This document shows, piece by piece, positions 36,376 through 45,099 of a stretch of DNA of 62,183 nucleotides; position 1 is the first letter of the stretch; each line of letters opens with the position of its first letter. The notes under the pieces are model-generated. The model searched no databases. It was not told the origin of the DNA and saw only the letters and a program-made list of their open reading frames with translations. Where the stretch lies: NCBI GenBank assembly GCA_902794395.1, contig CADBHB010000015.1, positions 1 through 62,183 on the forward strand, written 5' to 3'. The translations under genes and the position numbers were made by a program. Source of the DNA: an uncultured Ruminococcus sp. (GTDB lineage Bacteria > Bacillota > Clostridia > Oscillospirales > Acutalibacteraceae).

Positions 36376-37077
36376 CTAGTCCTCTTTCAGCTTGTTCAGC
36401 TTTTCTATCTGCTTTGCGCGCTTGTAGCGGTAGAGGATGTTTTCCGCCCACTCGCTGTCTATCTTGATGAAGCCCTTGAGGCGCTTGTCCTTTATTGCAA
36501 AGCGCTCTACGATGTCCTTTGACTTGCCGTAGATCTCAAGTCTGGCGGTCTGCACATAGGGCGCGCGCTCTTCACCCGTGAAGTAGGTGAAGCCCATGGT
36601 GTTGCTTTCGCGGTCGTACATCGAAAGATACCCCTCGTGTACCTCAACGTCGCCCAGCTTTTTGGACACGGTCTGGCTGATGGCTACCTTGGTCAGCTCC
36701 ACCGCCATGTCGTCGAGGCGCGACTCAAAAATAAATATTTTTTCTTTAAACGAATTAAAGTCGGACACCACGCGCTTGTTTATGTTGCGGATATTGCTGT
36801 ATTTTTCCTCAAGCTCCTTGTCGCAGAGCTGAAAGCGGTCGATTTTGGGGATGAGATATACCATAAAGCGGTTTTTCATATCGTTGTATAGGATGGGGTA
36901 GGTGAGCCTTGCCTGATAGCCGCAGGAGGGACACGTCCAGGCAAAGAGCGTGCCGTCAAGGACGCGCTCGCGGTAGCTCTTGTGCTTGGTGACATTGACG
37001 CCGGTGTATATCTCCGCTTTTCCAAGCTCGCCGCACATGGGGCAGACGACCGCCTTGTTGACCTTGTTTTCTGACAT
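36376..37077 (-). CDS. CpXC-domain protein
   Basis: 233 residues. Two zinc-binding pairs, CPMCG near residue 12 and CPSCG near 49, are spaced as in the CpXC domain. The remaining 170 residues are mixed helix/strand without membrane segments. AGAGGAGCGGG precedes the start. Function unknown. It diverges from the coiled gene at 37245. Confidence 0.75.
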   Translation of the reverse strand: MSENKVNKAVVCPMCGELGKAEIYTGVNVTKHKSYRERVLDGTLFAWTCPSCGYQARLTYPILYNDMKNRFMVYLIPKIDRFQLCDKELEEKYSNIRNINKRVVSDFNSFKEKIFIFESRLDDMAVELTKVAISQTVSKKLGDVEVHEGYLSMYDRESNTMGFTYFTGEERAPYVQTARLEIYGKSKDIVERFAIKDKRLKGFIKIDSEWAENILYRYKRAKQIEKLNKLKED

Positions 37078-37119
37078 TTGAACCCGCTCCTCTCGATTCT
37101 GTAGGATGATTTCATTAAT

Positions 37120-37148
37120 ATTATATCAATTCCATTGATTTTTAACAA
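37120..37148 (-). promoter_or_regulatory. Promoter of the CpXC gene
   Basis: On the minus strand TTGTTA (37148-37143), 17 bp, TATAAT (37125-37120). Confidence 0.6.
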
Positions 37149-37166
37149 GTTATTTTTAAAAAAATG

Positions 37167-37195
37167 TTGATTTTATTGAAAATATCTGTCATAAT
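37167..37195 (+). promoter_or_regulatory. Promoter of the helical protein gene at 37245
   Basis: TTGATT (37167-37172), 17 bp, CATAAT (37190-37195). It faces away from the CpXC promoter. Confidence 0.6.
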
Positions 37196-37244
37196 AATAG
37201 CGGAAATGCTTTCGCAGAGAATAATTTCATCGGAGGAATGAATT

Positions 37245-37757
37245 ATGACGTTTTTAGATACATTGAAAGAGGGCATCGGCACAGCGGTGGACACCATCTC
37301 TACCGTCGCGCAGAACCTTATCGAGAAGAACCGCACCAACGCTAAGCTCAGCCGCCTGAGATCGGTCATGAAGAGCGAGAGCGAGCTGATGAACCGCGCC
37401 TATATCGCGCTGGGCAAGGGCTATTACGAGCAGATAAAGCGCGGCGAAGCGCCCAACAACGAGCGCGAGGAAAAGCTGGTGCAGCTTATCGACAACTGCA
37501 AGGCGAAGATCGCTAAGGCGAGAGATTGTTACAGGCAGATAGTGGAAAGCCGCAACGAGTTTTTGTACAACACCGCGGTGGAGAAGGTAGAAGCCGATGA
37601 CTACCAGCAGGAGGATGTGGTGGACATTACCGTCGCCTGCTCCAATGAGAACGAGTATGCGTCCAGCCCCTTTCCCAAGGAGAGCAAAAAGGACGTGGTA
37701 GAGGAGATCGCCGACGAGTTTATTGACGACGAGTCGCCGATCGACGAGCTGTTTTAA
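37245..37757 (+). CDS. Hypothetical helical protein
   Basis: 170 residues, no signal peptide. The N-terminal 115 residues are predicted helical with many Lys/Glu pairs (a short coiled coil near 30-105); the C-terminus is acidic and disordered. GGAGGAATG precedes ATG. The layout recalls small cytoplasmic proteins often found with zinc-ribbon genes in Clostridia, and it shares a divergent control region with the CpXC (zinc-binding) gene. No family assigned. Confidence 0.65.
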   Translation: MTFLDTLKEGIGTAVDTISTVAQNLIEKNRTNAKLSRLRSVMKSESELMNRAYIALGKGYYEQIKRGEAPNNEREEKLVQLIDNCKAKIAKARDCYRQIVESRNEFLYNTAVEKVEADDYQQEDVVDITVACSNENEYASSPFPKESKKDVVEEIADEFIDDESPIDELF

Positions 37758-37766
37758 TCAGCGATA

Positions 37767-37793
37767 ACTAATACTAAACTCAAATAAAAAATA
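37767..37793. repeat. Dispersed repeat, copy 1 (inverted relative to 59660)
   Basis: These 27 bases are the exact reverse complement of 59660-59686. The following stretch to 37925 holds no gene; it includes GCAAGGC/GCCTTGC (37840-37857) and looks like intergenic repeat sequence. Confidence 0.6.
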
Positions 37794-37944
37794 AACAATC
37801 TTTGCGGTCTATTTTCCGCAATACTTCGTTGTCGTCCTTGCAAGGCGCCAGCCTTGCGGCGTCCTTCGCCTCGTCTTGCGAAAAATATCCTCGTGTTTAT
37901 TTGCCCGCAAAACCGCCCGTGGGCGCTTGCGCAGGATAACAAAA

Positions 37945-37967
37945 AGGCTGTCGATAAAACGACAGCC
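37945..37967 (-). terminator. Terminator of the DUF6465 gene
   Basis: GGCTGTCG/CGACAGCC, 8 bp. On the minus strand it is followed by TTTTTG. Confidence 0.7.
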
Positions 37968-38013
37968 GCTTTTGTTGAAATTGTGTTGTGTGAAATTGTG
38001 TGGGGTCGCCGAA

Positions 38014-38406
38014 TTAGCAGAAGAAAACGTCCATTTCGCCCTCTTCGCCGTCAGCAACAAAGTAAGCTTTGCTTTCGTCGGGCTTGAGATAAACCGCGAA
38101 CTCTTTGGCATCCTTGCCGTAGGTCGCCTTAACATTGGCGATAACCTCGTCAACAGCTACCTGAACGCCGCCGTACTCTACAAAGAAGTTTACCTTAGTT
38201 TCAGCGGGCTTCTTGGGAGCGGTCTTCTTGGGAGCAGCCTTTTTGGGAGCAGCCTTCTTGGCAGCCTTCTTCTCCTCGACCTTCTCGGCAACAGCCTCGG
38301 CAGCAGCCTTAACTTCTTCTACAGCCTTTGATGCTTTAGTCGCTTTGGTTGTTTTCTTGGTTTCTTTCTCGGCTGTTTCAGCAGCAGCCTTTTTGGTTCT
38401 TGGCAT
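38014..38406 (-). CDS. DUF6465-like protein with histone-H1-like Lys/Ala tail
   Basis: The start is MPRTKK at 38406, with AGAGGGA upstream; in-frame codons further up lie inside the promoter. The first 75 residues are Lys/Ala/Glu-rich with AAPKK repeats, like histone H1 tails. The C-terminal 55 residues form a small domain (VNFFVEYGG, VYLKPDESKAYFVADG) that I recall as DUF6465 of Ruminococcaceae. Nucleic-acid association is possible from the tail but unproven. The near-consensus promoter implies high expression. Confidence 0.7.
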   Translation of the reverse strand: MPRTKKAAAETAEKETKKTTKATKASKAVEEVKAAAEAVAEKVEEKKAAKKAAPKKAAPKKTAPKKPAETKVNFFVEYGGVQVAVDEVIANVKATYGKDAKEFAVYLKPDESKAYFVADGEEGEMDVFFC

Positions 38407-38467
38407 CGATAATCCCTCTTTCCAATTATTTTGATATTTTATTATAGTATTCTTTGCCTGTGATACC

Positions 38468-38495
38468 ATTATACACCATCAAAGTTATTTGTCAA
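38468..38495 (-). promoter_or_regulatory. Near-consensus promoter of the DUF6465 gene
   Basis: Minus strand TTGACA (38495-38490), 16 bp, TATAAT (38473-38468). Both hexamers are perfect. Confidence 0.8.
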
Positions 38496-38627
38496 TAAGT
38501 ACAAATTATTTTTGTCGCTTAGTACATATTTCAAGAAAATACAAATTTCAGTTGGTTAATTTTAACAATATATTTTGGGACTTTTTGTAGATAATACAGT
38601 ATTGACAGGTGCATACATAGTATTCCG

Positions 38628-38725
38628 TTGAAAATATCGGGCGGTTGTGGTAAAATGGTTTGGAGTATTTTAGCTTAGGGCAATACCGCGCAAATCGCGG
38701 CGTGTTCACTGTTCACGCGGTATGG
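38628..38725 (+). promoter_or_regulatory. Promoter and leader hairpin of the AEC transporter gene
   Basis: TTGAAA (38628-38633), 17 bp, TAAAAT (38651-38656). The leader has ATACCGCG (38683-38690) pairing with CGCGGTAT (38716-38723), ending 16 bases before the AAAGGGTGAGG ribosome site. Confidence 0.55.
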
Positions 38726-38751
38726 TCTTAACCGAAAAAAGGGTGAGGGCT

Positions 38752-39690
38752 TTGTTTGCTGAGAATTTTATCCTGATCGCCCAACAGGTGTTGGTGCTGT
38801 TTATTCTTATTGCGGTCGGCTTTGCCTGCGGCAAGTTCGGCGTCATCACCGAGCGGGCGTCGAAGAAGATGACCGACATAGTGCTTTATGTGGTGACGCC
38901 CTGTGTCATGGTGAACGCCTTTCAGCGGGAGTTTTCGGTTTCGCTGTTGGGCAAGGTGTTTTTGGCGGCGGGCATAGCCGCGGCAATAATGACCGTATCC
39001 ATAATAGCGGCGCGGCTGATAATCCACGACAAAAGCGAAGCGCGCAAAAAGGTGCTGCGTTTCGCGGTGATTTTCTCCAACTGCGGCTTTATGTCGCTGC
39101 CGCTGCAAAAAGCTTTGCTCGGCGACAGCGGGCAGTTTTTCGGCGCGATATTCGTCGCGGTGTTCAATGTGTTCTGCTGGACATACGGCCTTGTGGATAT
39201 GAGCGGCGACATAAAGCAGCTCTCGCTGAAAAAGATCGTGCTCAACCCGGGCATCATAGGCGTTGCGGCGGCGGTAGCGCTGTTTGTCTGCCGCGTTCAG
39301 CTGCCCGTGGTTATCGGAGAGCCGGTGTGGCACCTCGCCAACCTCAACACGCCGCTGCCTATGCTGATAATCGGCTTTTATCTGTCCAACGCGCAGTTCA
39401 AGCGCGCCTTTACCGACGTCGGGGCGTATCTGGCTATGGCGCTGCGGCTGGCGGTCATCCCGCTGGCGGTGCTGTTTGCGATGGCGCCCTTCGGACTTGA
39501 CCGCGACATGGTAATCGCCTTTGTTATCGCCTCATCGGCGCCTACAGCGGCAACGACGACCATGTTTTCCGCTAAGTTCGACCGCGACGTGGAGCTTTCG
39601 GTCAGTGTTGTGGCAGCGTCAACGCTGCTGTCTATCGTCACGATGCCCCTGGTGGTGTCGCTTGCGTATACGGTGTGCCCCGCGGCGTAG
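38752..39690 (+). CDS. AEC-family (auxin efflux carrier-like) transporter
   Basis: TTG 38752 is preferred: AAAGGGTGAGG ends just before it, while ATG 38722 has no ribosome site and lies in the leader hairpin. About 310 residues and ten membrane segments; VTPCVMVNAF in helix 2 and SSAPTAATTTMFS near the end match the family. AEC carriers move organic or amino acids out of or into the cell; the substrate is unknown. The WYL regulator gene follows after 17 bp and may control it. Confidence 0.82.
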   Translation: MFAENFILIAQQVLVLFILIAVGFACGKFGVITERASKKMTDIVLYVVTPCVMVNAFQREFSVSLLGKVFLAAGIAAAIMTVSIIAARLIIHDKSEARKKVLRFAVIFSNCGFMSLPLQKALLGDSGQFFGAIFVAVFNVFCWTYGLVDMSGDIKQLSLKKIVLNPGIIGVAAAVALFVCRVQLPVVIGEPVWHLANLNTPLPMLIIGFYLSNAQFKRAFTDVGAYLAMALRLAVIPLAVLFAMAPFGLDRDMVIAFVIASSAPTAATTTMFSAKFDRDVELSVSVVAASTLLSIVTMPLVVSLAYTVCPAA

Positions 39691-39707
39691 GATAAGGAGG
39701 AAGTGTA

Positions 39708-40715
39708 ATGGCACGTAAATCAAGGCAGAAGGAAAAGCTGCTGTATTTGCAGAAGATAATGCTTGAGAAAACCGACGAAAACCACGCGCTGACCATCAAC
39801 GAGATCATAGACCTTTTGGCCTCCTACGGCATTGAAACCGAGCGCAAGGCTCTGTATGACGATCTGCAGATACTCGAGTCCTTTGGGCTTGATATTTGCC
39901 GCACCCGCGACACTACCGTGCGCTACTTTGTAGGAAGCCGAGAGTTTGAATTGCCCGAGCTGAAGCTGCTGGTGGATGCAATCCAAAGTTCTAAATTCGT
40001 CACCCACAGCAAAAGTCTTAAACTGATAAAAAAATTAGAGGGGCTGGTCAGTGAGAATGATGGTAAGTTGCTCCAGCGAGAGGTCGTTGTGACCAACAGA
40101 GTCAAAACTTTTAATGAACAAATTTATTATAATGTAGACGAGATCCACACCGCGATAAACGAGAACAAGAAGGTATCATTCCGATATATGAAGTGGGCGG
40201 TGGATTTCTCAAAAAGCCCGAAAATTGTCAAAAAAGAGCGTCACGAGGGAAAAAACTATATAGTATCACCCTATGCTCTGTGCTGGGATGACGAGAATTA
40301 TTACCTGGTAGGATATGACTCTGAGACTGAAAAAATCAAGCATTTTCGGGCTGACAAAATGGAGAAAATAAGTATAATAAACTCATTACGGGATAACACG
40401 GGAAAATATGCAAAATTTAACCTGGCACATTACGCCAAAAGCGTCTTTTCAATGTTTGGCGGAGAGGAGTGCGAGGTGAAGCTCAGTGTTGACAATGATT
40501 TGATCGGAGTCATTGTTGACCGCTTCGGAACCGACATTTTTATTTACAAGGAGTCGGAGAATTCATTTTTGGTAAATTTGCGTGTTGTCCTGAGCCCGCA
40601 GTTCTACGCTTGGCTGTTCGGACTTGGACTAAAGGTACGGGTATTATCTCCGAAAAAGGCAATTGATGCATACAAAGACAAAATTAAGGAATTGAACTCC
40701 TTATATAATGTTTAA
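39708..40715 (+). CDS. WYL-domain transcriptional regulator
   Basis: AAGGAGG precedes ATG. N-terminal winged helix (about 10-70, ERKALYDDLQILE), then a WYL domain (about 140-215, VSPYALCWDDENYYLVGYD) and a C-terminal WCX-like extension. WYL regulators sense small ligands or nucleotides. Base composition changes near 40000: the first 300 bp are GC-rich like the flanks, the rest is clearly AT-richer, suggesting a mosaic origin. Confidence 0.87.
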   Translation: MARKSRQKEKLLYLQKIMLEKTDENHALTINEIIDLLASYGIETERKALYDDLQILESFGLDICRTRDTTVRYFVGSREFELPELKLLVDAIQSSKFVTHSKSLKLIKKLEGLVSENDGKLLQREVVVTNRVKTFNEQIYYNVDEIHTAINENKKVSFRYMKWAVDFSKSPKIVKKERHEGKNYIVSPYALCWDDENYYLVGYDSETEKIKHFRADKMEKISIINSLRDNTGKYAKFNLAHYAKSVFSMFGGEECEVKLSVDNDLIGVIVDRFGTDIFIYKESENSFLVNLRVVLSPQFYAWLFGLGLKVRVLSPKKAIDAYKDKIKELNSLYNV

Positions 40716-40759
40716 ATAATTGTTTTATTGTTATTTGTTGATGAAATCACAAAAAATCA

Positions 40760-40788
40760 TTGACAAAACAAGATTTTGCCTGTATTAT
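40760..40788 (+). promoter_or_regulatory. Promoter of the AraC-type gene
   Basis: TTGACA (40760-40765), 17 bp, TATTAT (40783-40788). Confidence 0.75.
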
Positions 40789-40865
40789 AGTATTGTAAGA
40801 TAGAGTTACTATCTCTATCCGAATTTGAAGCGTTTTTACATCAAAAACAGAAAGGGGTGTATCAA

Positions 40866-41708
40866 ATGAGCTTGGAATTAATGCATTCAACTTCCGCATC
40901 TAACTCGGTCTTTCGTGTAGCTTGTGGCGAGATGGTTCTCAACGAGAAGCAGAATCTCCACAACGAGGCGGTATTTGGGCTTGTTCGTGAGGGCAATTTG
41001 GGTATCAGCATCGATGACCAAACCATGGATCTGGCAAAGAATGATATTTACTTCATTTCTCCAAACCGTAAGTATCGATTCAACAATCATGAAGATGCTG
41101 TGATAGACATCATCAGTCTCAACTTCTCCAATGCAACTGCAGTCAGTCAGGACTACATTCCGCAAAGCATCATTCGCGCACTTGTAAACGGTAACTGTTC
41201 ATCGTTTGCAAAAGTATCCCCCGGCGAGAACAGCTATTCCTTTATGCATGGCGCGTTTGACGATGTAAAGAGGGCCGAAACCGAAAAACCTGACTATTTC
41301 CAATTGCAGGTTTACAGCAAAATGTACGGCTTGTTCTATGAGCTTTTCTCAAACAAGTACATCAAGATCCTTGATGTCGAAATGAGAAGTAAAAAGTATC
41401 GCGCGCTGCTGAGAGTGACCCACTACATTGACGAGCACTACAGTGACGGTGTTTCTTTGGAAGAGGTGGCTGAGGCCACAGGCATCAGCAGATACTATGT
41501 CTCGCATTTGTTTAAGGAACTTATGGACAACACTTTCGTCGGTTATGTCAATGAGCTTCGCCTCAATCATGCGGCTATGCTTTTGGCGGCTACCGACAGT
41601 CCGATCATTGAAATCGCTTCCAAGTCCGGATTCAACAACCTGTCCAACTTTAACAGAGCTTTTAAAATGTACTTCGGCAAAACTCCTTCTATGTACAGAA
41701 AAGGCTGA
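40866..41708 (+). CDS. AraC-family transcriptional regulator
   Basis: ATG 40866 after AAAGGGGTG. 280 residues: an N-terminal cupin-like sensor (about 20-110) and two C-terminal helix-turn-helix motifs (about 185-280) with SLEEVAEATGISRYYVSHLFKE and the signature IIEIASKSGFNNLSNFNRAFK. No neighbouring operon suggests its target; the ligand is unknown. Confidence 0.9.
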   Translation: MSLELMHSTSASNSVFRVACGEMVLNEKQNLHNEAVFGLVREGNLGISIDDQTMDLAKNDIYFISPNRKYRFNNHEDAVIDIISLNFSNATAVSQDYIPQSIIRALVNGNCSSFAKVSPGENSYSFMHGAFDDVKRAETEKPDYFQLQVYSKMYGLFYELFSNKYIKILDVEMRSKKYRALLRVTHYIDEHYSDGVSLEEVAEATGISRYYVSHLFKELMDNTFVGYVNELRLNHAAMLLAATDSPIIEIASKSGFNNLSNFNRAFKMYFGKTPSMYRKG

Positions 41709-41717
41709 CCAAACAAA

Positions 41718-41746
41718 ATACACCGTGCTTATGCACGGTGTATTTT
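41718..41746 (+). terminator. Terminator after the AraC-type gene
   Basis: ATACACCGTGC/GCACGGTGTAT, 11 bp around TTAT, then TTT. The 160 bases that follow hold no gene. Confidence 0.8.
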
Positions 41747-41901
41747 CGATTTTGCTGATATGATTTCTTGCTCGGCACTCCCGAGGTGTTGCGCGGCGGG
41801 CGAAAAAGCCGAAAAAAACAGAGTGCTGAAAACTTCTGTTTTCAATGAAAAGTTATCCAAAGGCAGGTTCAGTTGCGGGGTACGTTTGTATAAGATACCA
41901 C

Positions 41902-41930
41902 TTGAATGAAACGGGAACTTGTGTTACAAT
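41902..41930 (+). promoter_or_regulatory. Promoter of the SleB-like hydrolase gene
   Basis: TTGAAT (41902-41907), 17 bp, TACAAT (41925-41930). Confidence 0.65.
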
Positions 41931-41966
41931 AGAAAAAAGAAATAATATGTAGCTTTTCAGGTGCTT

Positions 41967-42785
41967 ATGAAGATCAAAGAGTTTTTTAAGGATAAAAAGA
42001 ATATAATCATGGTGGTATGTGTTTTGGTCGTAGCGGCGCTCCTGTTTGTGCACTCGACCATAACCAACAGCGTAATGCAAGCCAAAAGCAGCGCGTCCGC
42101 GGAGCCTACCTCAAACATCAATCCGCATTACAAGGAAATAATGGAGAACGGCGCCGCCGCGTTGACTCAGGACACCACCTCGATGGCGGAAAACACCACC
42201 TCCACGGCAACTTCCGAAACAAAGGCGGCTACCACCGCCGCGCCCACCACGGTGCCTAAAACGACCACCCGCGCCACGCGTCCTACTACGCAGCCGAGCA
42301 CCGGTGCCAGCATCCCCTTTGCCACGGCGATCAAGCCCGAAACGCCCGCCGACTACAACGCGCAGTGGGAGCTGGGCTATCTGGTGGCGATCGACAATCC
42401 CGACACCTCGTATCAGTGTGCCAAGGTCGAGCTGACCGAGGAGGACAGAGATCTGCTGGAGCGCCTTTGCATGGGCGAGTTCGGCTCGGGCGGCTTTATC
42501 GGCGCCTCGCTTATCGCTCAGGCGGTAAAGGATGCTATGTGCTTTGACGGCTACACCAGTGTGCAGCAGGTCATCACCCAGTGCCGCTACACGGGCAGCA
42601 CCTCAATGGGCACAACCGACGAGTGCCGCCAGGCGGTGCGCTATATCTTTGACGAAAACCACGACGCGGTGCAGCACCGCATTATGTACATGTACGCGCC
42701 TAACATGGTGCAGAGCGCATTTCACGAGAGCCAGAATTTCATTTTGTCCTATCAGCAGGTGCGCTTCTTCGACAGATGGGGCTGA
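41967..42785 (+). CDS. Membrane-anchored SleB-like cell-wall hydrolase
   Basis: ATG 41967 (GTG 41961 is an alternative; the ribosome site is weak). One N-terminal helix (about 13-32), a Thr/Ala/Pro-rich linker (about 60-118), then a domain of about 120 residues resembling the SleB/hydrolase-2 fold: LLERLCMGEFGSGG with the catalytic-type Glu, then a YTSVQQVITQCRY stretch. SleB enzymes are lytic transglycosylases acting on cortex or vegetative wall; the linker reaches through the wall. Vegetative or sporulation use cannot be told. Confidence 0.72.
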   Translation: MKIKEFFKDKKNIIMVVCVLVVAALLFVHSTITNSVMQAKSSASAEPTSNINPHYKEIMENGAAALTQDTTSMAENTTSTATSETKAATTAAPTTVPKTTTRATRPTTQPSTGASIPFATAIKPETPADYNAQWELGYLVAIDNPDTSYQCAKVELTEEDRDLLERLCMGEFGSGGFIGASLIAQAVKDAMCFDGYTSVQQVITQCRYTGSTSMGTTDECRQAVRYIFDENHDAVQHRIMYMYAPNMVQSAFHESQNFILSYQQVRFFDRWG

Positions 42786-42818
42786 GTGATCGGACGACTA
42801 TCCTTGATATGAATGACT

Positions 42819-42847
42819 AAGGGCTGACTTATTGAGTCAGCCCTTTT
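42819..42847 (+). terminator. Terminator after the hydrolase gene
   Basis: AAGGGCTGAC/GTCAGCCCTT, 10 bp, followed by TTT. Confidence 0.85.
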
Positions 42848-42915
42848 TCGTCCTTGCCGCCGCTTGAGATTAAAACGCATGCGCGGCAGATATATAACCT
42901 GTTTTACCAAAGAAT

Positions 42916-42941
42916 AAAAGCGCCCTGTCCCGGGCGCTTTT
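42916..42941 (-). terminator. Terminator of the arginine operon
   Basis: AAAAGCGCCC/GGGCGCTTTT just beyond argF; on the minus strand the T-run follows the stem. Confidence 0.75.
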
Positions 42942-42951
42942 GTGTTGCTTA

Positions 42952-43881
42952 TTATTCTTCCTCGTCTTTTTTGTCAAGCAGGCACTCGACGAGTACGGCT
43001 TTTTGCGCGTGAAGGCGGTTTTCCGCTTCCTCAAAGATCTCGTCCGCGTGGGCTTCAAAGACCTCGGCGGTGATCTCCTCGCCGCGGTGAGCGGGCAGGC
43101 AGTGGAGCACCATGCACTCGTCGTTGGTTACAGCCATCAGCTTGTCGTTTACCTGATAGACGCCCGCGAATACCGCTTCGCGCGCCTTCTTTTCTTCCTC
43201 CTGACCCATGGACGCCCATACGTCGGTATAGATAACGTCGGCATTCTTCGCCGCTTCCATCGGGTCGTTGACGATCTCGAACCTGTCGCCGAACTGCTTG
43301 CCGAATTCCATGATGTGCTCGGGCGGGAAGTAGCCGTCGGGGCACGCCGCCGAGAAGGACATGCCCATGCGCAGAGCGCCTACCGCAAGGGAGTTGAGCA
43401 TGTTGTTGCCGTCGCCGATGAAGCACATTTTGAGTCCCTCAAGCTTGCCCTTGCACTCGCGGATGGTCATTAAGTCCGCAAGCACCTGGCAGGGGTGACA
43501 GTAGTCGGTAAGACCGTTGATGATCGGGATGGAGCCGTACTTAGCCAGCGATTCTACCTCGCTCTGGGCGAAGGTGCGGATCATTATCGCGTCTACGAAG
43601 CGCGACAGCACGCGCGCGGTGTCCTCAACAGGCTCGCCTCTGCCTATCTGCAGGTCGTTGGAGCTGAGAAAGAGGGGATAGCCGCCAAGCTGGGTCATGC
43701 CCACCTCAAAGGAAACGCGGGTGCGGGTGCTGGATTTCTCAAAGATCATGCCCAGTGTCTTGCCCGCGAGCAGCTTGTGTTCGATGCCGTGCTTTTGTTC
43801 GTATTTGAGCTGGTCGGCGAGGTTGAGGGTGCGGGTTATCTCCTCCGCTGACCAGTCCTCAAGCTTCAATAGGTGTTTCAT
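42952..43881 (-). CDS. argF: Ornithine carbamoyltransferase
   Basis: 309 residues. The carbamoyl phosphate site is SSTRTRVSFE (about 49-58), HPCQVLAD is near 129 and the ornithine loop HCLPAHRGEE near 263. Makes citrulline from ornithine. It overlaps argD by 4 bp (ATGA), so the two are translationally coupled. Last gene of the operon. Confidence 0.96.
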   Translation of the reverse strand: MKHLLKLEDWSAEEITRTLNLADQLKYEQKHGIEHKLLAGKTLGMIFEKSSTRTRVSFEVGMTQLGGYPLFLSSNDLQIGRGEPVEDTARVLSRFVDAIMIRTFAQSEVESLAKYGSIPIINGLTDYCHPCQVLADLMTIRECKGKLEGLKMCFIGDGNNMLNSLAVGALRMGMSFSAACPDGYFPPEHIMEFGKQFGDRFEIVNDPMEAAKNADVIYTDVWASMGQEEEKKAREAVFAGVYQVNDKLMAVTNDECMVLHCLPAHRGEEITAEVFEAHADEIFEEAENRLHAQKAVLVECLLDKKDEEE

Positions 43882-45050
43882 TTTGTATTCTCCTTTAGTG
43901 TTTTTTCAAGTATGGAAACCGCTTCGCTCAGTTCCTCGGCGGTGATCGTCAAAGGCGGCAGCATACGGAGCAGGTCTTTGGCGGTGATTATCAGCAGACC
44001 GTTCTCAACGCATTTTACAGCCATGTCGTGGGCGTCGCCGTCTATCTCGATACCGACCATCAGACCCAGACGGCGTACGTTCTTTACAAGGTAGAGCTTT
44101 CTGAGTTCTTTTTCGAGGAAGGCGCCCTTTTCTTCAACGGCGCTGAGGAAGCTGTCGTCGGCGATGGTGTCGAGCACATAATTAGCTCCCGCGCAAACCA
44201 CGGGATTCGCCCCGAAGGTGGTGCCGTGTGTGGAGGGCGACATCACGTTTTTAAGCTTGTCACCGCACAGGCATACGCCTATGGGCAGTCCGCCGCCCAG
44301 ACCTTTGGCAACGGTCATCAAATCGGGCTTTACGCCGTAGTGCTCATGGGCAAAGAGCTTGCCGGTCCTGCCGACGCCTGTCTGCACCTCGTCGATAATA
44401 AGCAGGATGTCCTGCATTTCGCAGATTTTGGCAACGCTCTGCACAAACTCCCTGTCGAGGATGTTTACTCCGCCTTCACCCTGAACGACCTCCAGCATGA
44501 TGGCGCAGGTTTTTTCGTCAACGTGGTTTTTCACGTCGTCAATGTTGTTGGGCTCGGCATATTTGAAGCCCTCGGTGAAGGGAAAGAAGAAGTTGTGGAA
44601 AACCTCCTGACCCGTTGCCGCCAGCGTTGTTACGGTTCTGCCGTGGAAGGAATTTTTGAGGGTGATTATCTCGTTGCGTTCGGCGCCGTATTTTTCAAAG
44701 CTGTATTTGCGGGCGGTTTTGATGGCGCACTCGTTCGCCTCCGCGCCGCTGTTGCCGAAGCAGACCTTTGCCAGCCCCGTAAGGTTGCAGAGCTTTTCGG
44801 CCAGGTCGCTCGCCTGCTTGCTGTAAAAATAGTTGGAGATATGCTGGATGGTACCCGCCTGAGCGGTTATAGCCTTTACCCAGCCCTCGTCGCAGTAGCC
44901 GAGGCTGTTGACGCCGATGCCTGAGCTGACGTCGATGTAGCGCTTGCCATCCTCGTCATAGGCTACGGCGCCTTTGCCGCTTTTCAGAGCGACGTCGTAG
45001 CGGCCGTAGGTGTGCATGATGTACTGTAAGTCTTTTTCTTTGGTGTTCAT
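43878..45050 (-). CDS. argD: Acetylornithine aminotransferase
   Basis: 390 residues, class III PLP enzyme. GNSGAEANE binds the cofactor phosphate, IIDEVQTGVGRTG carries the PLP-ring Asp, and the Lys in TVAKGLGGG forms the Schiff base. Converts N-acetylglutamate semialdehyde to N-acetylornithine. GAGGGGG precedes ATG. Confidence 0.95.
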   Translation of the reverse strand: MNTKEKDLQYIMHTYGRYDVALKSGKGAVAYDEDGKRYIDVSSGIGVNSLGYCDEGWVKAITAQAGTIQHISNYFYSKQASDLAEKLCNLTGLAKVCFGNSGAEANECAIKTARKYSFEKYGAERNEIITLKNSFHGRTVTTLAATGQEVFHNFFFPFTEGFKYAEPNNIDDVKNHVDEKTCAIMLEVVQGEGGVNILDREFVQSVAKICEMQDILLIIDEVQTGVGRTGKLFAHEHYGVKPDLMTVAKGLGGGLPIGVCLCGDKLKNVMSPSTHGTTFGANPVVCAGANYVLDTIADDSFLSAVEEKGAFLEKELRKLYLVKNVRRLGLMVGIEIDGDAHDMAVKCVENGLLIITAKDLLRMLPPLTITAEELSEAVSILEKTLKENTK

Positions 45051-45099
45051 TTTATCCCCCTCGTTCGCCGGTTAGTGATCTGTAAGCGGACGCTGCGCC

